Source: Legionella jordanis
GTDB taxonomy: Bacteria > Pseudomonadota > Gammaproteobacteria > Legionellales > Legionellaceae
DNA length: 64,000 nt
Reading direction: 5' to 3'
Assembly: GCF_900637635.1 (NCBI RefSeq)
Contig: NZ_LR134383.1
Location: 1,891,501-1,955,500 of the forward strand
Positions 28,299-37,421 of the stretch are shown piece by piece (position 1 is the first letter of the stretch; the number at the start of each line of letters is the position of its first letter). The notes beneath the pieces were generated by a model. It saw only the letters and a program-made list of their open reading frames with translations, was not told the DNA's origin and made no database searches. Made by a program: the position numbers and the translations under genes.

Positions 28299-29326
28299 TC
28301 CAATGCTTGTAAGGCTAGATTAACATACATCTTAGCTTTTTTAAGCCATGCGGCAGGTTTGCTAATTCTCGGATCATCCAAATGCCAAAGACAAATTCGG
28401 GCACGCAGACAAGCGCGGAAACTTTTATAAAAAGCAATTAAACGAGGGGACAAATAATCTTGAGTTTTTTGCTCATAAACAGTTATAAACAGCTGCCCAG
28501 CATCCGCTCTCCCCAGGAATTCACACTCCAGGGTTAAATAAGCCAACTCATCGCAAGGATCGATGATTCTCAAATCATCATTGAAATCCAGGCGATCAAT
28601 AATAACCGGAGGATCACTTAAGCAAATGTGTTCAGGTCGCAGATCACCATGACAGTCCCTGATTTGTCCGTTATCTACTCTTTGAGATATTAATGGGATT
28701 AAAGCCTGCAGTTCGCACAGCTGCCATTCATGTAACCGCTTAACAGCTATTGGTTGCAAACCGTAATGTGAGTTGCCAAGCACATCCATGTTTGCCTGAA
28801 TAAAATTTTTAAGTCTCTGCAGAAAATCATTTGAATTTAATTTAATAGGTTGTGCTTTTTGATAAAATTGCAGCAATACATTTGCTGCTTCCTTTAGCTT
28901 AGCCACAGAGAATTGGGCTTGGTCGGTAAGAACTCTATCTAAGGTTAAATGAAGTGGTATTCGTTTCATTTTTAATAAATAATCCACCACCTCACCTTGG
29001 GTTTGCGAGCCAACCGTCAAGAATTCTTGCCGCTCATTTTTCATTAGAGGTAGAACCTCTAAATAAATCCCGGCAGCGAGTTCCTGATTGATGCGGCATT
29101 CCTTGCAACAATTTGTCTTTCGGGCAGACAGTGAACTTAAATCCAGAAAAGGCAGTGTTACGGGTTTTTTTAGTTTATAGGCATAATGCTCCGTTAGAAA
29201 AACCCAGGACATATGAGTTTCAATGGCTTTAATCCTTGTGCATTTTTCAAGATAAGCCACCGGCTTTTTCAGGAAGTTAACTTTTTCCTGCAATGCGTCC
29301 CAATTCTCTTTTTTGCTTTGTTTCAT
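28274..29326 (-). CDS. aminoglycoside-phosphotransferase-like kinase (APH family)
   Basis: A 350-residue protein with the APH-type catalytic loop CHGDLRPEHICL and a metal loop IIDRLDFND, both standard for the phosphotransferase kinase fold. The N-terminal lysine region VFLTEHYAYKLKKPV fits the ATP-binding lobe. This group (COG2187-like) is often fused to a P-loop domain in other species; here it is single. The physiological substrate is unknown; antibiotic resistance is not implied. Confidence 0.75.
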   Translation of the reverse strand: MKQSKKENWDALQEKVNFLKKPVAYLEKCTRIKAIETHMSWVFLTEHYAYKLKKPVTLPFLDLSSLSARKTNCCKECRINQELAAGIYLEVLPLMKNERQEFLTVGSQTQGEVVDYLLKMKRIPLHLTLDRVLTDQAQFSVAKLKEAANVLLQFYQKAQPIKLNSNDFLQRLKNFIQANMDVLGNSHYGLQPIAVKRLHEWQLCELQALIPLISQRVDNGQIRDCHGDLRPEHICLSDPPVIIDRLDFNDDLRIIDPCDELAYLTLECEFLGRADAGQLFITVYEQKTQDYLSPRLIAFYKSFRACLRARICLWHLDDPRISKPAAWLKKAKMYVNLALQALDQEAKSKG

Positions 29327-29350
29327 AAGTTAAACATTTCGCCAAATTCG

Positions 29351-31978
29351 TTAAAAAATAGCAGCCACCCCAAAAGAAACCGTTGTTTCACTTGAGGATT
29401 CTCCCGAATGATTCAAAATCTTACGAAAGGCACCGTAATATTGGTCGTATTCCAATTTTGTGTAGATACCCAAGCCTGGCATAACACGGTAAAAGGGTCT
29501 TAGCGTGTAACGCATTTGGTTTAAACCGTTCCCCAGTTCAGCTCGTGTAACGGTCTTGGTAGCCAAGATGCTGCGCACAGCCGTTTCTATAAACAAATTA
29601 TTGCTGATTTGCGTAGCTCGCGATAATTCAAGATCCAGTTTGAAGCTGCCGTTGTAATAGTAAGTCCTTAAATCGGTTTCAATGAAGTAAGGCATTAGTC
29701 CTTCGATGCCAATGCCCGGTTGCCAATAAGGACTTCTGGCGGGTTGATTAAAATAATTTACTCCCCCTTTGATCGCCCAAAATTGGCTAAGTAGATGCCA
29801 ATAAAAAATGTCTATGTCCGCATCTTCGACACTGCCTTGGTTTAACTCCGCATCATTCACGAATAATTCCAGCTTTTGGTAGTCTCCGCCGTATAACCCC
29901 CTAAAGGTCAACTCTTGAACATTATGAAATGGATCAGCATCCACTTCGAGAAAATTAGCAAAAAAGAACCCTTGCGGGTGCCCTATGGGATGAGGAATTA
30001 AGCTCCTATCCAGGGGAATTTGTTCATCCACGCGAACAATAGGACGGTTCACATAAGCGCTGCGTGAAATGTCCCGCTCGGGTTTCATTTGACCAGCAGC
30101 TACTTCAATGATCGTTTCATATTGGAAAACTCTGGCCATACCGGCCATCATGTGAAAAAGGTGATGACAATGGAAAAACCACTGGCCACTCGCATCACTG
30201 TCGAAATCAGCTACTGCCGTGGCTCCTGGAGGTACTTCAATAGTATGCAGTAATGGGTCATGGCTGCCGTGACCATTTCTTAATATAAACCAGTGTCCAT
30301 GAAGATGCATAGGATGGCGCATCATTGAATTATTAGTAAATATAATGCGGTACCGCTTACCCGGCTCAATTAAAATAGGTTTTGCACGATACTCTGGCAA
30401 TCCATTAATCATCCAGAGATAACGATCCATATACCCAAACAATTCCATACGAATGACGCTGTCAACTGCTTTAGCAGGATTGTTTGTTTTTACAGCAGCT
30501 TTTAAAGACTGATATTTGGTCCCTATCGTTTTTATTTTTGCAGCTTTTGCATTAAAACCTGTAAATCTATCACCAACGAGGGTGGGCTCTGTCGGCATGG
30601 TCATGCTATGCATCGGCATGGATTGATTGCCCATGGACTTGGATACGTTTATCCCTGCTTTGATTTTATCTGGATGAGCACTATGCATGTTCATATTGTG
30701 ATGAGTTTTTTGCCCTGTCATTGATGGCGTAGAATGTTTTACAGATTGGGAAGCCCCCGCGCTCTGATGAGACTTGGCCGAATCCCCCTTGTGATGAGAA
30801 TGGTCAGCTGTCCTGAGCATAGAAGGATTAGAATGAATTGTTGCCCTTGGCTTTGAACCCATTGAATCACCATGAGACATGGATGCCATCATATTGGCCA
30901 TCATGTCCCGGGTAACGGGTTTCGGCTCAGGAAAAGGTATTATGTCCTGGTAATTCACGAATTGCTTCGGTTTGGTTGTTAATGCGCCCATCGCTTTCCC
31001 GATGGTATCGATGGATTCGGCGTATATTATATAAGGACGATGATCTTTAACTTTGACCAATACGTCTTCAGTTTCCCCTGGAGCAATGCTGAAATCATCA
31101 ACGTTATGGGGAGTAACATCATTGCCCTGCACATGGACTACCTGCATTTTGGCACCCGGGATTTTGACGCGATAAATGGTGCTGCCGCCAGCACCAATGA
31201 ATCTGAGCCTGATTACATCCCCTACTGTAACAGACGCTTGCCAGGGATCTGCAGACGTCTTTCCATTTAAAAGATAAGCATCGTAGGCGACATCGCTTAT
31301 ATCATAAATACTCATACGCATTTGCTGCATTGAGCGATAATCAGCAATCAGCAACTTTCGTTCTTCGCGGGAAGCCTGACGGTAATCATGAAGAAACTTC
31401 ATGAGAGAGGGCTGCAGAGCAAAACGAGGTGCATAGTAATCGCCATCTTTTTTTAAATTGGCAAACACCTGCTCACCTCCACCGTTGCTCCAGTCAGAAA
31501 GGACAATAACAAAATCTTTGTTGTATCGATAATCTGGCTTGGAAAGCGGATCGATAATAATCGCACCATACAGTCCATCTTGCTCTTGAGCATCAGAATG
31601 TGCGTGATACCAATAAGTGCCGGCCTGAAGAGGCGTAAACTCATAATGGAATACTCCTCCTGGAGGGATGGCTTGTTGCGTAACATGTTCGACGCCATCC
31701 ATTTGCCATGGTACTAAAAGCCCATGCCAATGAATCGTCGTTCCTTTGTTTAAATGATTATGGACATTAATTTGTACCCTCTCCCCTTCTTTAAAGTGCA
31801 AGGTCGGTCCCGGAATTTGATTATTTACAGCCACGGCTAGACGACGTTGCCCCGTGAACTGAACTTCCTTATAGCCCACAGTTAAATCAATAATCTGTGT
31901 TTTCACTGGAGTGGAAAAGGAAACAATAGGAAAATTTATAGCCAAGCCAAACAAAAGGATGATAAATAATTTTTTCAA
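29351..31978 (-). CDS. copA: copper-resistance multicopper oxidase CopA fused to outer-membrane CopB
   Basis: An 875-residue exported protein with a signal peptide (about 22 residues). The CopA half contains the copper motifs HWHG (83-86), WYHAHSDAQ, HPMHLHGHWF and WFFHCHHLFHMMAG near 605. Between residues about 365 and 470 is a Met/His-rich linker. From about 640 the sequence (GHPQGFFFANFLEVD, then barrel-like strands to the C-terminal aromatic residue) matches CopB, usually a separate gene. It would oxidise Cu(I) and bind copper at the envelope. The fusion is read directly from one continuous frame. Confidence 0.88.
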   Translation of the reverse strand: MKKLFIILLFGLAINFPIVSFSTPVKTQIIDLTVGYKEVQFTGQRRLAVAVNNQIPGPTLHFKEGERVQINVHNHLNKGTTIHWHGLLVPWQMDGVEHVTQQAIPPGGVFHYEFTPLQAGTYWYHAHSDAQEQDGLYGAIIIDPLSKPDYRYNKDFVIVLSDWSNGGGEQVFANLKKDGDYYAPRFALQPSLMKFLHDYRQASREERKLLIADYRSMQQMRMSIYDISDVAYDAYLLNGKTSADPWQASVTVGDVIRLRFIGAGGSTIYRVKIPGAKMQVVHVQGNDVTPHNVDDFSIAPGETEDVLVKVKDHRPYIIYAESIDTIGKAMGALTTKPKQFVNYQDIIPFPEPKPVTRDMMANMMASMSHGDSMGSKPRATIHSNPSMLRTADHSHHKGDSAKSHQSAGASQSVKHSTPSMTGQKTHHNMNMHSAHPDKIKAGINVSKSMGNQSMPMHSMTMPTEPTLVGDRFTGFNAKAAKIKTIGTKYQSLKAAVKTNNPAKAVDSVIRMELFGYMDRYLWMINGLPEYRAKPILIEPGKRYRIIFTNNSMMRHPMHLHGHWFILRNGHGSHDPLLHTIEVPPGATAVADFDSDASGQWFFHCHHLFHMMAGMARVFQYETIIEVAAGQMKPERDISRSAYVNRPIVRVDEQIPLDRSLIPHPIGHPQGFFFANFLEVDADPFHNVQELTFRGLYGGDYQKLELFVNDAELNQGSVEDADIDIFYWHLLSQFWAIKGGVNYFNQPARSPYWQPGIGIEGLMPYFIETDLRTYYYNGSFKLDLELSRATQISNNLFIETAVRSILATKTVTRAELGNGLNQMRYTLRPFYRVMPGLGIYTKLEYDQYYGAFRKILNHSGESSSETTVSFGVAAIF

Positions 31979-32062
31979 TTGTAATTCCCTTTAGCTGAAC
32001 GACGATAAAAGCAACTCATTCTCATGGCAATATTCATCGTTAATCCAAATGTATGAAGTTCC

Positions 32063-32962
32063 TTATTTTTTCTTGGCTAATTGATTAGTCATTAAGGCGT
32101 TGATGAGTATTTCATTTATATCAATCGCATTGCTAACGTGCCTTATTGTATTGCAGCTAACAAGTCTGACAGCGGGATTCCCGGCCAGCAATTCATAGGC
32201 GTCTTCACTAAATAACGCATGTACAGCAATACAAATGATGCGATTAACTCCCTTAGCTTGAAGCAATTTTATGGTTTCAAGCATGGTTCTGCCAGTTGAA
32301 ATGATGTCATCCATCAAAACCACCGAATGAAATTGGTTGAAGTCTATGGGAGGCATAGAAATCTGAACTTCTTTATCTCCAGAACGATTCTTTTTTAAAA
32401 CAACATAAGAGCAATCGGCTAAATCTGCAATCCCGGAAACCCATTGTTGGCTTTCATCATCTGGGCCAATAATTAAAACCTGATTAAGATTTTTTTGAAT
32501 CCAGTTTGCGATGCAGGGTCCAGCGTGTAAAACAAAGCTGGGAACTGTATAGATTTCATTTAAGGATTGATAACGATGTAAATGCGGATCGACGGTCATA
32601 AGCCAATCAAAGCTGTTCGACAACAGTTTTGCAAAATAACGCGAAGTAACAACTTCGCCGGTGTGAAACTGTTTATCTTGACGTAAATAGCAAAGGTAAG
32701 GCGCAATCAATCCCACTGATTTTGCCCCTCCGTCTTTCGCTGCTTGGGCTAAAAAAGTGAGGAACAATATCTTTGCATCCGGATTATTTAAACTGGCAAC
32801 CACAATCAGTTTTCTGTTCTTTAACTCGAAATTAATCCTGAGGTAACATTCAGAATCAGGAAAGCGACGGAAAATAACCTCTCCGTGCTCCACATCCAAG
32901 GCAGCTAACAAGGAGGGCATCCATGGGCCATCTTTTTCCAAGGAAATAAGGATTGGCTTCAA
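32063..32962 (-). CDS. ribose-phosphate pyrophosphokinase homologue
   Basis: A 299-residue PRPP-synthetase family protein with YLCYLRQDK for ATP binding, VDPHLHR, and the PRPP loop VVLMDDIISTGRTM. It is a divergent paralogue of the gene at 27300. It starts 4 bp inside the end of the phosphorylase gene, so it is translationally coupled to it. Confidence 0.82.
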   Translation of the reverse strand: MKPILISLEKDGPWMPSLLAALDVEHGEVIFRRFPDSECYLRINFELKNRKLIVVASLNNPDAKILFLTFLAQAAKDGGAKSVGLIAPYLCYLRQDKQFHTGEVVTSRYFAKLLSNSFDWLMTVDPHLHRYQSLNEIYTVPSFVLHAGPCIANWIQKNLNQVLIIGPDDESQQWVSGIADLADCSYVVLKKNRSGDKEVQISMPPIDFNQFHSVVLMDDIISTGRTMLETIKLLQAKGVNRIICIAVHALFSEDAYELLAGNPAVRLVSCNTIRHVSNAIDINEILINALMTNQLAKKK

Positions 32963-34476
32963 GGGCTTTCTCCGTCAGTAGTAATTACTTTTCTGCCTTG
33001 TAAATAATTGCAGGCATAAATCAATTCACCAGAAGATTCTGAGTGAATGCTATACAAAGGCTGCCTTTTTTCAATCGTTTCCCCTGTTTTTACATGCAAA
33101 TCAACGCCGGCCGACTTGGATTTTGGTGCACCGGCTAATTTGGCAATTTGAGCAATCACACGATTGTTGATTGTTTGTACTTTGCCAGGGTATTGCGCCT
33201 CGACGGTGTGGATATGAGAGGCCAATTGCAACTCCCTCATTCCTCCTTGTGCTTCACAAATGGCCTGAAACTTTTTATAAGCCTGGCCACTATCCAAAAT
33301 TTTTCTTGCAATCGATTCACCAAGGCCAGGTTGAACTTCCGGGGAAAATTGCAATGCAGCACCAGCCAGACGCAAAGCCCGCTCCCGTAAATCCTGCGGG
33401 GCAGACGGATCCCCTCTTAACACCGCTAATACGTCACGGGCTTCCAGGGTGGGCCCAATGCCATAACCCACCGGTTGACTGCCATCAGTAAAGACAGTTT
33501 GAATGCTTAATCCTAACTTTCGTCCAACCTCTTCCAGCGAGCGTTTTATTAACAGAGCCATATGAATGTTTCTGACTTTTGCGGTAGGACCTATTGGGAT
33601 ATCCATGACCGCATGGGTTGCACCCGTTGCAACTTTCTTAGACAGAATGGAAGCAACCATTTGCCCTTCACTATCCAGATTAAGTGCACGCTCGACGCGT
33701 ATTAATAAGTCATCTGCGGGACTTAAGGTCATCGCACCTCCCCAAACGATGCAACCTCCTTCTTTACTAACCACCTCCCGCATTGCCGCAGAAGACAAGC
33801 CAACAGGTGCTAGCGTTTCCATGGTATCAGCAGTCCCCGCTGGCGATGTGATGGCACGTGATGAAGTTTTCGGAATCATTAAGCCAAATGCAGCGACAAT
33901 AGGCACCACAATTAAAGTGGTGCGATTTCCAGGTAATCCACCCACGCAGTGCTTGTCCACCACCAGGGGCGAAGGCCAATGCAATTGCTCACCACTTTCA
34001 ATCATAACGCGAGTCAAATAGCAAATTTCCGTATTGGTTAAACGGCCTGCAGCACTAGCCGCCAAAAACGCTGAAATTTGTAAATCGGATAACTGTCCAG
34101 TGAGCACGTCATTGACAATGGTTTTCAATTGATAATCATCGAGTTCTTTGCCATAAATTTTGGCCAAAATGTAACTTAAAGATTCTAAAGGTTTAGGATG
34201 TGAAACATGAATCTCATCCCCTTCTTTAGCATCTAAAAATTCCCATGCATAGCTAGAAAGGCTAACTTCACCAGGCTTGAGCAGTTCCGATTCAACCAGA
34301 TTAAGGGTCGCAATGACATTGCGATTCCCTAACGTCACTTGAATTCGAGTGGGAATTTCAAATCCTTCTGAGCGGCAGACTGGACAGTCATATCGCATGT
34401 AGATAATGGCTTCGTGATAAGTTTTGATGCCCAAATGTTTAAGGCGCAAGGTTTCCCGGACATTTTCTTTTGTCAT
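32959..34476 (-). CDS. thymidine/AMP phosphorylase, archaeal (type 2) family
   Basis: A 505-residue phosphorylase with an extra ~80-residue N-terminal domain, typical of the AMP-phosphorylase-like type-2 branch. Core motifs include VDKHCVGGLPGNRTT and KTSSRAITSPAGTADTMETLAPV, the phosphate- and nucleoside-binding regions. In archaea such enzymes convert AMP and Pi to adenine and ribose-1,5-bisphosphate. Coupling to a PRPP synthetase and a beta-CASP hydrolase gene suggests nucleotide salvage. The start at 34476 overlaps the upstream stop (ATGA). Confidence 0.82.
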   Translation of the reverse strand: MTKENVRETLRLKHLGIKTYHEAIIYMRYDCPVCRSEGFEIPTRIQVTLGNRNVIATLNLVESELLKPGEVSLSSYAWEFLDAKEGDEIHVSHPKPLESLSYILAKIYGKELDDYQLKTIVNDVLTGQLSDLQISAFLAASAAGRLTNTEICYLTRVMIESGEQLHWPSPLVVDKHCVGGLPGNRTTLIVVPIVAAFGLMIPKTSSRAITSPAGTADTMETLAPVGLSSAAMREVVSKEGGCIVWGGAMTLSPADDLLIRVERALNLDSEGQMVASILSKKVATGATHAVMDIPIGPTAKVRNIHMALLIKRSLEEVGRKLGLSIQTVFTDGSQPVGYGIGPTLEARDVLAVLRGDPSAPQDLRERALRLAGAALQFSPEVQPGLGESIARKILDSGQAYKKFQAICEAQGGMRELQLASHIHTVEAQYPGKVQTINNRVIAQIAKLAGAPKSKSAGVDLHVKTGETIEKRQPLYSIHSESSGELIYACNYLQGRKVITTDGESP

Positions 34477-35834
34477 TCCAATTCTTCCACTTGAAGATAG
34501 GAAGGAATGATGCAATGAAAGCCTAATTGTTCTTCGATTTTTGCTTTCAAAGCCAAAGAGCTTCCTGCCTCACCATGAGTAATAAAAATGGTTTTAGGTG
34601 GTCGCTTGATTTGCTTTAACCAATCCAGTATTTCTTGATAATCCGCATGAGCAGACACACTGCTAAGCATCGCCACTTCCGCATTAACAGCTACCATAGT
34701 TCCATGAATTTTAATTTCGCGCTCACCGTTTAATATTCTTGCCCCTCGTGTGCCTCCCCCTTGGTAGCCTGTAAATAGAATGCAGTGCTTGGGATTGGGG
34801 GCAAATACTTTTAAATGATGCAAAATTCTCCCGCCTTGAGCCATACCACTGGCAGCAATAATAATTTGAGGCGTTCGCCGCAAGTCCAGTTGCCTGGATT
34901 CATCGGCCGTATTAATGTAAGTTGCAGTTGCACAAACTCCTCTACACTCCTCTTCCGTTAAATGATGGTTGGCTTTATGGCGCTGCAACAACTTGGTTGC
35001 ATCAATGGCCATGGGACTGTCCAAAAAAACAGGGAGTTCGCGTGGAATTTGGTTTAGAAGTTTTAATTTATAAATGAAATAAAGCAGACTTTGCGCTCTC
35101 CCCACAGCAAAAGCGGGAATTATAATTGAGCCACCTCTTTTTATCGTGCGATTAATAACTTCAGCCAACTGTTCTAAAGGTTCACGACGTTCATGCAAAC
35201 AATCCCCATATGTGGACTCTATGACAAGATAATCGGCTTCTCCAGGAGGACTTGGTGCTTTCATAACCGCATCGTGTGCACGACCAATATCGCCGGTAAA
35301 TAAAAGGGAACGATCTCCATTTTTGATTTGAACCATTGCAGCACCAATGATATGTCCTGCAGGGTGGAACTCAAAGTAAATATCGTCGAAAAGAAGGTGG
35401 GCTTGGTTATATTCAATGCTTTCAAACTGTTCTAAAGACTTTATAGCCTCTTCCTTGCTGTATAAAGGCAAAGCAGGTTTATGTTTGGAAAACCCATATT
35501 TATTCGCTAGTCTTGCCTCCTCTTCCTGTAAATGTCCAGAATCAGGCAAAAGGATAGAACACAGGGATTTCGTTCCAGGAGTAGCATAGATTTTGCCTTT
35601 AAAGCCCTGTTTGACTAACAAAGGGAGATAACCGCTGTGATCAATATGTGCATGCGTGAGAAGCACTGCATCAATGTGGGCAGGATTAATCGGTAACGGA
35701 GCCCAGTTTCGCAGCCTTAATTCTTTATACCCTTGAAAAAGGCCGCAATCGATAAGAATGTTTTTTGAATTTATCCTTAGAAGGTACTTAGAGCCCGTGA
35801 CCGTTTGGGTTGCACCTAAAAAGCGAAGTTGCAT
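34473..35834 (-). CDS. beta-CASP metallo-beta-lactamase-fold hydrolase (RNA-processing type)
   Basis: A 453-residue protein opening with QLRFLGATQTVTGSKYLL. The metal site is LTHAHIDHSGYLP, and further metal ligands appear in AGHIIGAAM and FTGDIGR. The beta-CASP part has SGMAQGGRILHHL and the C-terminal HADYQEILDW and FITHGE. Relatives cleave RNA (Ysh1/CPSF73-like). It is the first gene of the three-gene operon with the phosphorylase and PRPP synthetase. ATG 35834 (MQLRF) is preferred over 35852. Confidence 0.85.
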   Translation of the reverse strand: MQLRFLGATQTVTGSKYLLRINSKNILIDCGLFQGYKELRLRNWAPLPINPAHIDAVLLTHAHIDHSGYLPLLVKQGFKGKIYATPGTKSLCSILLPDSGHLQEEEARLANKYGFSKHKPALPLYSKEEAIKSLEQFESIEYNQAHLLFDDIYFEFHPAGHIIGAAMVQIKNGDRSLLFTGDIGRAHDAVMKAPSPPGEADYLVIESTYGDCLHERREPLEQLAEVINRTIKRGGSIIIPAFAVGRAQSLLYFIYKLKLLNQIPRELPVFLDSPMAIDATKLLQRHKANHHLTEEECRGVCATATYINTADESRQLDLRRTPQIIIAASGMAQGGRILHHLKVFAPNPKHCILFTGYQGGGTRGARILNGEREIKIHGTMVAVNAEVAMLSSVSAHADYQEILDWLKQIKRPPKTIFITHGEAGSSLALKAKIEEQLGFHCIIPSYLQVEELE

Positions 35835-36389
35835 CCTAACTCCGTTTAGCAATCTTTACTTCATGTTAACATCAAGAAAAATCAAAGGCAGTAAAATTTT
35901 AAGGCAAAACCCACGCATAAAATGTGTACCCATCCTATGATTGTGCATGAGCAGCGCTAAGTTTAAGATGAGTAATAATGAATACAGCAAAAACTCTAGC
36001 GATATAAAATTATCCGTTCGGCGTCGTGGATAAAATCGTTCAGGGCAGGATGGACCGTACAGTTTCTAAAAAACACCTTTTCAAAGGCAGTTTTCCTCAG
36101 GAGGAACAAAAATAAAGGTCCAAAATAGACAAAACCACCGCACAGGTGGTTTTGCCATGGGCTAAAATGAAGCCTAAAACTCCATTTACATCCCACATTT
36201 TAAGTGTAGAACAATTGCAGATTTTGTCAATTTTTTAAACTCATCTAAGAGATTAAGCGCAAATAACACCTCATTTATCCAAAGTAAATGCGCTCTAGTT
36301 CAACAAAACAATTTCATATATATTTTGAGTATTGCCTGAAAAAAGGATCATTTATCCATGGTGCAACATAATTGGCAAAGGAAATTCGA
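35835..36389. other. long intergenic region with a palindrome
   Basis: No convincing gene is seen in this 555-bp stretch. A perfect 10-bp inverted repeat (CAAAACCACC and GGTGGTTTTG, 5-nt loop) lies at 36130-36154. The sequence is AT-rich and should also hold promoters for the two divergent neighbours. The minus-strand reading frame at 35996-36196 has no family resemblance or ribosome site. Confidence 0.45.
36130..36154. terminator. hairpin, terminator-like
   Basis: A perfect 10-bp stem with a GCACA loop. The stem ends in TTTTG on the plus strand and, on the minus strand, in TTTTGTCTATTTTG. It could terminate a small transcript of unknown origin inside the intergenic region. Confidence 0.5.
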
Positions 36390-37355
36390 TTGAGGTTCAC
36401 TTACAAACAGCTACTCCTGGCGTTGATGAGCTTAGTTTATCTTTCTTCGGTTTATGGACTTGAAAACGACAGGCCCTATCAACAGATGTTAGAAGAGGTG
36501 CTGCGTAGTGATGTGGTCTATCCTCAGGATAAAGGAGAGATACAGCTTTCATTTTTACCATCCTATTTCAATAATCGTGAAGGCAAGACCACTTTTTTCC
36601 CCCTTGAGATTGAGTATGGATTAACCGATTTTTGGCAAATTGATGCCTTGCTCGATCTTTATCAAATTAATCGCCCAAAAGAAGGGCCCAGAGGAGCAGG
36701 ATTGGGTGATGTGGCCTTCGGCACGAAATACAGTTTCATGAATATTGCCCATACAAATTACCATGCTGCTTTAATCTTTGATGTCGATTTACCGACTGGC
36801 AATATCAACAAGGGGCTTACCGAGGGGTTTATCGCTTATGAACCCTCTGTTGCATTTGCTAAAGATTTTCCATCCTTCCACAACAGTCAATTTTTTGGCC
36901 AAACGGGATTTTCTTTCCTTCAACGAATAAAACGACTTAACCAAGCCCCACTACCTGCTGCTCAAGATGATAATGAAGACGCCCCTGCCGAGAATGAAGC
37001 TGCAGCACCTGAGCCAGTTGAAACTGGGAGTGTTATTTTTGAGGACATTCCAGCAGCCCATTTCTTTTTTCTAAACCTTGGCTATTTTTTACCTGTAGGC
37101 AATGCCCGGTATGTTATTGAAACAAATTGGATAACCAATACCTGGAATCACCGGGGTGATGAAAATCTGCTTTATATAACACCTGGGATTGTTTGGGAGT
37201 TGGCAGGCGGCTTAGAACTGGCTGTTGGCAGCTCCTTTGGATTAACGCGCTCTTCAGACAAATACGATATATTATTAAGAGCGACTTATGAGTTTGAATT
37301 ATTTGAGAAAACCCCTATGAGAAACAAGCCATTACGCTTTATAAGACACAGCTAA
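36390..37355 (+). CDS. outer-membrane beta-barrel protein (MetA-pathway/transporter-like)
   Basis: A 321-residue exported protein. TTG 36390 is chosen because AAAGGA lies 7 nt upstream and the first residues form a signal sequence (YKQLLLALMSLVYLSSVYG); a TTG at 36372 is an alternative. The mature part has repeated short beta strands with aromatic ends (IEYGLTDFWQIDALLDLY, YFLPVGNARYVIE), resembling the phenol-degradation MetA/outer-membrane transporter group. An acidic Ala/Pro/Glu-rich insert at about residues 190-215 looks like an exposed loop. Substrate unknown. Confidence 0.6.
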   Translation: MRFTYKQLLLALMSLVYLSSVYGLENDRPYQQMLEEVLRSDVVYPQDKGEIQLSFLPSYFNNREGKTTFFPLEIEYGLTDFWQIDALLDLYQINRPKEGPRGAGLGDVAFGTKYSFMNIAHTNYHAALIFDVDLPTGNINKGLTEGFIAYEPSVAFAKDFPSFHNSQFFGQTGFSFLQRIKRLNQAPLPAAQDDNEDAPAENEAAAPEPVETGSVIFEDIPAAHFFFLNLGYFLPVGNARYVIETNWITNTWNHRGDENLLYITPGIVWELAGGLELAVGSSFGLTRSSDKYDILLRATYEFELFEKTPMRNKPLRFIRHS

Positions 37356-37421
37356 AGACAAGCAAACTTTGCGCTTACTGCAAATGTTTGCTAAATAAAG
37401 CATTATAAACAAAGGATTGTT

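Noticed and set aside
28274-29326. Aminoglycoside resistance gene
   Set aside because: The kinase fold is shared by many non-resistance enzymes; nothing points to antibiotic substrates.
35996-36196. 66-residue minus-strand frame in the long intergenic gap
   Set aside because: Spans the hairpin, has no start signal and no family resemblance.
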